From: Gracilariopsis chorda
Lineage: Eukaryota > Rhodophyta > Florideophyceae > Gracilariales > Gracilariaceae
Reading direction: 5' to 3'
NCBI GenBank assembly: GCA_003194525.1
Contig: NBIV01000018.1
Coordinates: 186,001-250,000, forward strand
Length of the DNA: 64,000 bases
The notes beneath the pieces are model-generated. The model was not told the DNA's origin and made no database searches. It saw only the letters and a program-made list of their open reading frames with translations. Both the position numbers and the translations under genes were made by a program. Shown here in pieces: positions 47,401-53,762 of this stretch. The number at the start of each line of letters is the position of its first letter. Position 1 is the stretch's first letter.

Positions 47401-48466
47401 GCGTTTGAGCAGCGTCATTCGGTTCTTGTGCTTCTGCCGATTCCAGCGGTTCCAGTTCCAGGTCTTGTTCTTCGGCGCCAGTGTCTAGGGATGACGTCGT
47501 CGAAGCTGTAGACGGCGGAGGTTGGGTCCCAGGCGCGATCACAGTTCCCATCGTATTCGGCGCAGCTGATACGGGCGAGTTCTCTGGAGGATTGGTTTCT
47601 GCTTTTTCAGTTGGGGATGGTGTACTTGATGCGCTAACGTTTGGCTTCGGCATTTCAGGTTCGCTGGACGACGACTGTGGATCAGATGGCGAGGTGTGCG
47701 AAGGTGGAACGGCGCTAGAAGAGGGGGGCGGTTGCATGGATAGTGCAACAGACGAGGGTGTAACAGACGATGCAGCGGTAGCCGGTTGCATAGGCGGTTC
47801 AACGACGAAAGGATCAGAGGAATCGTGCAGCATGGTGGTTGTTTCTTCAGGCTGTAATTGTTGGTCTTCCACGTCATCGGAAGTTGAGCTGATGTGGTCG
47901 GAAAGGGAATCATCAGCGTCCTGGGTGGTGCCAGCATTAGAGGCCGATGCAGTATTGATAGGAGTGGAATGTTGCTGCGCAAGCGGCGTAGATGATGGTG
48001 AAGGAGAAGGATCGTTAGCAGGCGGGTTTGCAGCGGTGGATGAAGAGGGAGCGACAACTGGTTGAGCCACAGTAGGTGGTTGATCAAGATCGGAAGAAGA
48101 ATCATGAGTCACGCTTTCGGAAACGGTGACTTTAGAGGGAACATCGGAAACGTTCGGGGTAGTATTGGCAGGGGAAGAATGAGTTTGAGAGCCTTCGGAA
48201 ACAGGGGTGAAACTGGGTTGAAGTGGTTTTGGAGTGGCTGTTGAAATGGGAGCATCAAGTATGACCTGAGGGTCATTAGCCGGGATATCGTCCTTCTCAA
48301 GTTTTGGAACGCCGTCATCATTGGCGTATACGGCGTATTCGCGTGTGTGTGAAATGAGGGTGAAGGAGTCGGGTCGAAGGGCGTTAGATGTGTTGAAGGC
48401 GGTGAGAAGGAGAATAAAGAGCGAAAGGAGCAGGAGCGGCGAGGGGAAAGTTTTCCACCAGGCCAT
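41465..48466 (-). CDS. Giant single-pass membrane protein with three malectin-like domains
   Basis: This 2,333-residue protein begins with a signal peptide (WKTFPSPLLLLSLFILLL, residues 4-21). Residues of about 35-520 are Ser/Thr/Pro/Glu-rich, probably an extended O-glycosylated stalk. Three malectin-like domains follow at about 525-670, 733-878 and 934-1076. Each starts with a Cys-x-x-Phe-Gly type strand (CTYFGSGTVPGYG, CVNFGPAAINGYD, CFTFGKTNVAGFV), has a VLGYAE or VSLAEVYE core, and ends with a Cys in MCYKKA, LICYSD or SSVCVTK. A second long Ser/Pro/acidic stalk runs to about 1730. A transmembrane helix lies at about 1737-1763 (MGIFGALLVLLLLVFLFF), followed by a 570-residue polar cytoplasmic tail. 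Malectin domains bind carbohydrate in animals and plants. Unlike plant malectin receptors, there is no kinase domain. It probably acts at the cell surface as a wall or glycan sensor or adhesin (inferred). It is intronless. Confidence 0.85.
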   Translation of the reverse strand: MAWWKTFPSPLLLLSLFILLLTAFNTSNALRPDSFTLISHTREYAVYANDDGVPKLEKDDIPANDPQVILDAPISTATPKPLQPSFTPVSEGSQTHSSPANTTPNVSDVPSKVTVSESVTHDSSSDLDQPPTVAQPVVAPSSSTAANPPANDPSPSPSSTPLAQQHSTPINTASASNAGTTQDADDSLSDHISSTSDDVEDQQLQPEETTTMLHDSSDPFVVEPPMQPATAASSVTPSSVALSMQPPPSSSAVPPSHTSPSDPQSSSSEPEMPKPNVSASSTPSPTEKAETNPPENSPVSAAPNTMGTVIAPGTQPPPSTASTTSSLDTGAEEQDLELEPLESAEAQEPNDAAQTPLNGGAIPASEPTQDENSVVLEVDAPTAPENTDTADLSSDSPSQAKPSPASPAPQQLASQDAAEEPAVTDASSIPDDENASSEQGNGAVIVLDSNPKQPASGTSSIGDAESSQTILSVSEPGNSEPLPSPSATPTITSVPPSDSQPLSADESISSNGGDILMNVDEDEAFTCTYFGSGTVPGYGKPDDDNLSGDVSTFAAKSSDFPDLAPEYLSHTHGNSWSYSFSVDETFVYDVVLGYAEVYDKACDAGQDGGFRTFTSSVGEQTVKMDVMAVVGCGKPLQKLYPKIPASSGTISIVLEKVSQQAILSTMCYKKAGKVDSQSSSDDTESPTQGDTSAVPVSSKSPVPTAVPPSSPGGDGDQLTGTSSADPEVATGPSYSCVNFGPAAINGYDMYDPDAISGETGMYEGSGMPRNALPEAYWHHIYGKTWTYSLEVSTNTSQDLVLGYAETFPEACELDKNASFRVFSVSAGGGSQIVDVMKSVGCGAIFQTTFASVTPVNEEIEISFSAVSGDAMLSLICYSDATPATQGPGIVTGITVDSSNASMAEEGTLSSSESGALEPSQTPDPVNSLVEEAPGGTCFTFGKTNVAGFVNEEAIPPTVTYYKNPGASVSGAENEAIFSSNIFGPQFDIELHVNSSEAQSVFVSLAEVYEPACVKGKRVFSITIDAFSKTIDVFDEAGCSAALILRIDEVSPDVDGNIRIAFSAIEDNAMVSSVCVTKSVSNSLGVPSLAVVSKLPPPDKLDSSAGIAIETSQSETDKPSNPYPSSESNIGDNPVASGSVISSDGHKNGDPENSPFPEFNGLIDATVTVSPVVPGSQPLAKPVSASDPEHNTSTGEAPNVELVHPNIVISDFGEDGTQTTDVLLPSNFSQTTFGEASSTPSHSPTAGLSDGPDTTGSMHGSDSDASGSSGFPKGSVDGLEANQNEGDVPPQATDVIIVIDEDEAPSPSPSPGSSSEALLTDENEGPSPSADVSPAAPSDAVTSASPSASPTPEVIIMVGENDATSESPLPSPSVAEPSPSPSAPTSAVVLTVEDGDGNGIVSSASPSTTDVPQSSAAGATSASVSSEPTPSIAPSPSATMSSDDDSPPTVSDPDALLEDDSLEVIPTAVPAGGFTTTSTTVEDELTESPEASAIDSSNPVTITISLPSASPTPVSVVIPPSNESDQPVDSVEDGEVQILVTDTETESVAFSPSAVDASELPVSPTATAEPSITPSAPVTDNQIEIVVTAPTVTPTPGTAPPSSTGDDELEDVIVEDDDSETSAVEAPDGVSLADEGLGASGDSSTTSSPSPSVVVSVTGADTVIIESGQVEPSPVPAVSIVPPSAPQPVVEVAEDDADVIEVSEDGQGGTSPLTGNEKVPSILEGQYKELIGTKPAGNGFSIGMGIFGALLVLLLLVFLFFAIRSDGVAYSYSSHYSGRKPDDYGEPSQGGYTEGVSQGPVQSEPYTGGEDAGRYNQGVSAESRPVGGGVGTFEYEMPEGGLGGVGGSYGNAEPDTYAEYSSLNLQENPATMDNSNVYTRSEGLTTEEGRTLGYGSGTGAIYGAGGILRDSQETTEHHYDDHAHGPTGTATQATYQVDRTTDMYEDEPLQETTLTSDVQQRISQFNQDSQGASSIQPGPVTEEYSLNDHHSTARPNTHVSESSGKQGRNFSGVMYRTGYETVDKETRKEYAALRETGNVVENTRRSRRSSAHEYPEGTLSISSTPSAAPSPYETGMKEQLVMDSDSGNAYQRSPVLAPSESISGASVEFGDRRSQQRTAATASVLDDFRYNESSHRVSSRQGAGTPDLQSELSNDGPWPWWWSDQKDQTKISTGFRPSDMDYYGESIQMDKENSSLPSNSQSPVEKSSSALSTEDAKAAVIVNDPMILKPSEIARRGHLPTSRSTWQRQYSSTSDGTSYEHENNPYFDELRRRREPYVKTVANRLSTGVNTFTRQSGESMLEEARQEFEKEHEARKSSGFGTGASSWTTQGVYV

Positions 48467-50006
48467 TGGGCTCGGCTATCGGGCACGTTTGAACAGCAGC
48501 AAACTTGGAGGTGGTTGCAGACGAAAAGTGTGTGCGGTTTGAGCAGCAGGGATTAGCGTTTCGGTGCGTTAGGGAAGGTAGCGAAGATGAAGGTCGGGGT
48601 GCGATGCGGTGGGGCGGTGTGGTGAGTTGGTTGATTTTCGACGGGGTGGGGTGTATGGTGAGATAGCGGGGGGAAGACGAAAAGGAGACAGGCGGCGGAA
48701 GGCGGTTGCGGCAGCCTAAAAGACGGGAAGACGATGCGAGCTCCATACCGTTACACAAGCAGCGTGCGCTCTCGACGGCTGCATCAGCCCCGCAAGCGAA
48801 TGTTCCACGGCACGGCGGGCGAACGGCATGTCATCGCGGCCCGACGCGCAGCGCGAGCACCGAACGCGCAGATCACATCTGACGGGCGCTTTACCGACCG
48901 TTACGGCTGCCATTACCGCGCGCCCATTGGGCGTATGCGGCGCGGCATCGCAACATGATTGGTGCAAAACGGAACTGTGCGATGCGCGTCACGTGGCTCA
49001 CAAGAGCGATTTGTTTGCGGGCACCGGCGGTGGATATAACTTTTACGTTGGTCGGCTGGGCTGCTGTTGGCGTTGTGCGACGCCGTGTTGGACTCGGTCT
49101 TGGACTTGGTGTGCGGCGTTGGGCGCGCCCCAAAGCTCACCGCGCGGTTGGCGGCGAGTGTACCGCAGTTCATGCTGTGTAGCGGTACAGCGCGTTGTGC
49201 GAATGCATTCCGCGGCGCAGCCAGATCAGCCCGCCACTGCGAGGCGGCCAATTCAGCTACAAGTGCAGTATGCGCGGCGTGGAATGCGCCGCTTTGATAC
49301 GCACAAGTTGGAGCCATGGCGCGCAGCTCCATTGAAGCCATCACAGCGTTCACTTGCTCGCACACGCCTTCGAGCTGCACCTCCTCGGAGTTGCGCCCCG
49401 CAAGCCGAGATGCACACATCGGCGACAGCAGAGCGGCAGCGCAGAAGGTCAGACTTCATTCACCATCACTAGATACGTTACTTTTGGACGCCTCCCAGCG
49501 AGCGTGTACGATTTGTTTCGGTTCCAACAACGGGTGCTTTCGGCTGCAACGCCCCCTGTCCAGCTACACACGTAACGCAATAAAAAACGCAGCTATCGAT
49601 ATCATTATACTGCAAAGAAAAAAAACGCGTGCTCATTCATCCACTTGTTTGTTGTACCTTTGTACATATCTCTCTAGAGAGGAGACACACTGTTACAGTG
49701 TCAGTGTCAAGCACACCGCTACGCCGCGAGCCACTACAAGTGTGCCTGCGCACATCCAGCCATCGCCCTCTCCTCGTCTGCATGTGTACGCAATCGCCCA
49801 TCGGCACACGTTCTTCTTCGCACCCCACAACAACGGTCGCACTTTCATTTCATATCAATCAAGTCGCGCAAGCACTGTACCACACAAAGGCAAACAAATA
49901 TTACAGCACCCTACTACAAGCACAAACAACAGCAGTCTTCACCGGCGTCAACGCAATCCACGCAAAAAAAGCAACACACCCCACACCACACAACTCTCCG
50001 CACGCT
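48467..50006. other. Intergenic GC-rich block, promoter side of the malectin gene
   Basis: This 1.54-kb region lies between the malectin start codon (48466, minus) and the 3' end of the PLP-enzyme gene (50007). From about 48.7 to 49.5 kb it is visibly GC- and CpG-rich and carries an inverted CCAAT box in CGCCCATTGGGCG near 48922. Long open frames on both strands there reflect low stop-codon density and show no family features. The last 500 bases are AC-rich and plain. No RNA gene was recognised. Confidence 0.4.
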
Positions 50007-52004
50007 CTAATCGCGCATCCCATCGCAATACCTCGCAAGCACCATCATTTTCTCCAGGATCTTAACATCATCCTTCAACGCCTTGTCCATCTGTCCAGGC
50101 TGCACAATATCACGTGCCATGGCAGCTCCAACAGCCAGTCGAAGCACTCCATAACAACCAAGTTTCACAGGTTGACCCACCATACATCGCAACGCACACA
50201 CCTTACGTTCCTCCTCCGAAGCGTACGCAGGCAGAAGCGCAGATGCATCAATCGTCAAGTATCGATGCACGCGACGTAGCGCAGTCGCGTCCAGATGAGC
50301 CGTCCCGCACTTGGTAAGGAACTTGATGCTCACAACAGAGTTCACCCCGCCGCACCGAGTGCGGTCGCCTTTGCATTCACCGCGATCAACGTCGATCAAC
50401 TCCAGAGCAGGGCGCCGTTCGCACACCAACTTTTTAACCCCATTCACCCAATTTCGCATTGCAACCCTAACGCAATCGCCCATAGCATCAAACATCTCCA
50501 TCTCAGTGATGCCACACTCCCAGCGAAGCAGCAGACCTACGTTTTTAACATTCCGCAGCAAGCTGTTGTGAAACGCTTCAAGACGAGGAGGCACTTCATA
50601 CTGCGTCAGGTAGTCACGCATACCCACGGGCGCACCTTTCTGGCTAAGAACGCGCACACAATCCGGGGGAATAACCACAGCGCCACAGAATCCAGGAGCG
50701 CTGTAGAACTTGCTCGACGTCACCAATACAGAAGCGCCACGCTCCATGAACCAGTTGATTTCATTCGCCTCAGAACGCATCTGGCAAGCATCCATCACAA
50801 TGTGCAGTCTCTGCCCCAACCTGTTCTGAAGCTTGGACAAGAAGTTGAGACTGGGCATGCGCAGACCAGTCTTGGATCCATCAACGGCGTGCACCACGTA
50901 GAAAGGGTGCTCCCCGGTACTTTCATACTCGCGAATCACCTGGTCCACAACTTCGTCATAGTTGGACACACAGTTGCCGTCAGAGTCACGCGGCTTCAAT
51001 TCAACGACGGCAGTGGAGCTGGGGAAACCCAGAAGAAGCTCTCCGTTAGTGACAGTATTACCACAAGGAGTGAAGGCGCTGAAATGTCGACCGCCAGCAG
51101 CAGCGGCAGTACCAGAACCGACCTCCCCAGCCGCAGCCACAATGTTGACCACTCTACTGCAACCAAGCTCCTTCGAACGCTCAATTGCATACACAAGTGG
51201 AACGAGTTCAGCGTCCGAGCCCGAGGGGTGTAGAACGATTTCATGTGGCACGGAGATGTTCAACACGTTTGACAAACGGCGACGAGTGACGGCCATACTT
51301 TGGGAGAAGGAAGTTTGTTTACTCCACAACTTGCGCAACAAACGTCGTGCAGCCTCGAATCCATCCGGAGTAGGAGACGAACAGGTACAGCTTCCACGCA
51401 CAACCACGTCCTTTTCCAACGGGCGTGGGATACAATAATACTTGTTGACGCCCGCAGAGGTGAGGTGCAAGCGATCATCGCCACCTTCGGTAAGGTGACG
51501 AGATACGCATTCGTCCAGGGCAGCGTCCTCCAGGGTGTCTAGTGCAGCGGCGAGACCCGATTCGGTAACAATAGTTGCGGATGGATCGGGGGACGGAGAG
51601 GCGAGGTCGAGGACGCGAATACTGAATGCGCCGTTTTCCTTGGAATACTGAAGTTCTGGAGAACCGGAAATCCAGGCGGCACCACGGCCCTTGAGCCACT
51701 CCAAATGAACGGCCTCGTTCAATTGGCCGCACTGTTCTTTCGGTACTGTAGGCGGACGGAGCACAAATGCGACGCCGTCACTCTGATGCGGCGGGTTGGA
51801 CGGATCGGCAAAGTCGACGTACGGACGGGCTGCGGGTTGAGCGGGTGGCGGGGGTGCTCCGTTGGAGCTGGAACGGGGCAGTGACGGGTTGGGGGCAACG
51901 GACTTGTTCTCGGCGCCCAAGAGCTTGAAGTGGGTACCGCGGTCCATGAGGCGGGCGGTGACGCCGGTTATACTGAGAATTGCGGAGCCGGCTTCGAAAG
52001 TCAT
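50007..52004 (-). CDS. Fold-type-I PLP-dependent enzyme, substrate unknown
   Basis: This 665-residue protein has a C-terminal aminotransferase/cysteine-desulfurase-like core preceded by about 250 less familiar residues, including a Pro-rich linker at about 40-60. Core features are the phosphate-binding-like HPSGSDAELVPLVYA and IVMDACQMR with Asp405, the residue expected to contact the pyridine nitrogen. VLVTSSKFYSAPGFCGAVV contains Lys432, the likely Schiff-base lysine, 27 residues later, a spacing normal for this fold. I cannot name the reaction. The absence of a MOSC domain argues against molybdenum-cofactor sulfurase. The first 30 residues (FEAGSAILSITGVTARLMD) show no clear targeting peptide. 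It is single-exon and lies downstream of a G-rich promoter region. Confidence 0.65.
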   Translation of the reverse strand: MTFEAGSAILSITGVTARLMDRGTHFKLLGAENKSVAPNPSLPRSSSNGAPPPPAQPAARPYVDFADPSNPPHQSDGVAFVLRPPTVPKEQCGQLNEAVHLEWLKGRGAAWISGSPELQYSKENGAFSIRVLDLASPSPDPSATIVTESGLAAALDTLEDAALDECVSRHLTEGGDDRLHLTSAGVNKYYCIPRPLEKDVVVRGSCTCSSPTPDGFEAARRLLRKLWSKQTSFSQSMAVTRRRLSNVLNISVPHEIVLHPSGSDAELVPLVYAIERSKELGCSRVVNIVAAAGEVGSGTAAAAGGRHFSAFTPCGNTVTNGELLLGFPSSTAVVELKPRDSDGNCVSNYDEVVDQVIREYESTGEHPFYVVHAVDGSKTGLRMPSLNFLSKLQNRLGQRLHIVMDACQMRSEANEINWFMERGASVLVTSSKFYSAPGFCGAVVIPPDCVRVLSQKGAPVGMRDYLTQYEVPPRLEAFHNSLLRNVKNVGLLLRWECGITEMEMFDAMGDCVRVAMRNWVNGVKKLVCERRPALELIDVDRGECKGDRTRCGGVNSVVSIKFLTKCGTAHLDATALRRVHRYLTIDASALLPAYASEEERKVCALRCMVGQPVKLGCYGVLRLAVGAAMARDIVQPGQMDKALKDDVKILEKMMVLARYCDGMRD

Positions 52005-52197
52005 GCTGTTGTTGTTAATGGTCTTCTCTTGACTCTTGTGTAGGCGATGCAGTCGTAGAAGTGACCTACGTGGATTTGAACCGCCACAGTTGTTGCGGGG
52101 GTGCAGGGGACGCTGCGGGGAGCGTGGCGGTAGACGATGTGGCCCTCCGTTTTTCCTCTGTTTGGTACGAGAGAAGCGGAAAAGGGGTGTGCGATGC

Positions 52198-52240
52198 GGG
52201 GGGGGAGGGGGGGGGGGGGGGTGCGATTGGGGGGTGGTGT
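52198..52240 (+). repeat. Long G runs (possible G-quadruplex)
   Basis: Eight consecutive G, one A, then fifteen consecutive G (52198-52221) are followed by further G runs to about 52240. The next 200 bases are also very G-rich. Such tracts can form G-quadruplexes. The position about 200 bases upstream of the PLP-enzyme start codon puts it in that gene's probable promoter or leader, where the transcript would read C-rich. Confidence 0.8.
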
Positions 52241-52314
52241 ATCAGTGTGGGGATGAAAGATGAAAGGGGAGGGGGAGGGAGAGATGAGGGGGAGGTAGTG
52301 GAAGGGGGTAGGAC

Positions 52315-52405
52315 GGTGGGAAGGCGTATGGATGGCAGTAAGGAGTGAGGGCAGCGCGGTGGGAAGGCGTATGGATGGCAGTAAGGAGGAGTGAGGGCAG
52401 CGACA
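52315..52405. repeat. Tandem duplication of about 45 bp
   Basis: A unit containing GTGGGAAGGCGTATGGATGG, then CAGTAAGGAG and GTGAGGGCAGCG, occurs twice in a row. The second copy has three extra bases. This is a simple recent tandem duplication in G-rich DNA. Confidence 0.85.
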
Positions 52406-53553
52406 GTAGATAGAGGGGGGGTGTGGGGCGGGGGGTTGCGCTGTGTTGTAATGGCTCGCGACCGGAGCTTCGCAGGTGTGAGGGAACCACAAACAACGGC
52501 GGCGGTCAGTCGGCAGTTACGTGCCGGGGACGTGGGCGGTGGGGGCTTTTGGAGGGGGAGGGAGTGGGCGGGGGAGGGTGCAGAGGCAGGCGCCGGGGCG
52601 ATAAAGATAGCGATGCAGGTGCGAGTGGACTTCCGAGAGGAGAGGCACCGGTGCAGTCGGGGCGCGACCTCTTTGGGCGACGTGGAGGAGCAAATGCGGC
52701 GAGCGCGTTGCGGCTGCCAACTGGCATGGGGCTGCTCGGCGGCGCTGGTGCGCGGCGGACGGCGGGCGCGGCGTTCGGCCAGTCACACGCGCGGGTGGCG
52801 GGGGGCGCGCGGTGTGCGCCGTGCTCATTGGGTCGCTGCGTGTGGGCGCGCGGGCGGTTCCGGGAAGGCACAGCGCGCGGCGCGCGCTGTGCGTTTGTGG
52901 TGTAAGTTGGACTACATGTGCGCTGTGGTAGGGGTCACTGCCATGGGTCACACCGGACTTGTGGCCTAAGTTGGTGCTTTTGGTTATCATATCGCGCTCC
53001 CGGCGCGTAGGTTATCCAAAGCGGCAGCGCTGCAGAACAGCGCGTCTGAGCAGGCTCGCGCGCGGCGGCACCGATGCGCGCTTGCTCCACATATGCCCCT
53101 CTGCATATTCCGAGGCGCCATGGCGCCAATCAGCCGCGCACGGCGCATTTGCGGCGTCACCACCCCCCCCGTAGGGTTTTGCGGCTGCAGACAGCGCGCG
53201 CGCAGAGAGCGCAGCCGCTGCACGCGCGCATGTGCGCGCCAAGTGCGCCGCGCTGACGTGGACACGCCGCCACCTGTTACACGTGCTGTACGTGCTGTTG
53301 GAAAACACCCGCGCTCATGATGCACCGTCAGCAAGCAACGCCCCCGCCATCGGCGCTGTCGCAATCGCCTCTGGGAAAATGCATGTCGCCCCTCCGCGCT
53401 CGCGCAAACAACTCACACCAGCCATCCACCACCGTTCGTGGCACGCTGTTCTTGTTGCGCTTTCGAATTCCGTTCATGTCCAATCACCTCTCGTGTCTGC
53501 GCACCAAACATGAACTCTCAACCCACTCCTCCCCCCCCTTCATGCGCTACTAC

Positions 53554-53593
53554 CCCTAGCCCTAGCTAGCCCTAGCCCTAGCTCTAGCCCTAG
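53554..53593. repeat. Short CCCTAG (CTAGGG) array, telomere-like
   Basis: Five exact CCCTAG hexamers plus one CTCTAG and one CTAG lie in tandem between 53554 and 53593, followed by a run of seven C. The motif resembles telomeric G-rich repeats in form, but I do not know this organism's telomere sequence. It lies about 170 bases beyond the eIF5B stop codon. Confidence 0.75.
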
Positions 53594-53762
53594 CCCCCCC
53601 GATGCATTTGTGTCACTTCTGCCAACACATGTCAACCACCACAAAGCTATCTTCTTTACACATATGTACGTCCTGCCAGCATCACCAACTCACCGCAACC
53701 TCCGCGCTCTCGCTGCTATACGCTATAACCCATAAACATGCAAAACACAAAACTATCCAACA

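Larger units (their letters stand above)
52005..53762. other. Intergenic GC-rich region upstream of the PLP enzyme
   Basis: This 1.76-kb region lies between the PLP-enzyme start and the eIF5B stop, both on the minus strand. It holds long G runs (52198-52221), a tandem 45-bp duplication (about 52315-52405), a GC- and CpG-rich block (about 52.4-53.4 kb) with CCAAT boxes near 52824 (inverted) and 53123, and a short CCCTAG array (53554-53593). Large open frames on both strands overlap one another and look like a by-product of base composition. No gene is supported. Confidence 0.45.

Noticed and set aside
48828-50065. Long plus-strand ORFs in the GC-rich block (214 and 249 codons)
   Set aside because: Several frames on both strands are open at once because of GC-rich composition. 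No family features are present, and the second one runs into the PLP-enzyme gene.
50007-52004. Molybdenum-cofactor sulfurase, attractive because xanthine dehydrogenase is nearby
   Set aside because: There is a PLP-enzyme core but no MOSC domain, and the N-terminal region does not resemble that enzyme.
52036-52140. tRNA-like T-loop (GGTTCAAATCC on the minus strand near 52070)
   Set aside because: The expected T-stem does not pair and no matching acceptor or anticodon arm is present upstream.
52391-53364. Overlapping ORFs of 120-190 codons on both strands
   Set aside because: They have the same composition effect in a GC-rich intergenic block, with mutually overlapping frames and Arg/Ala/Gly-rich translations.
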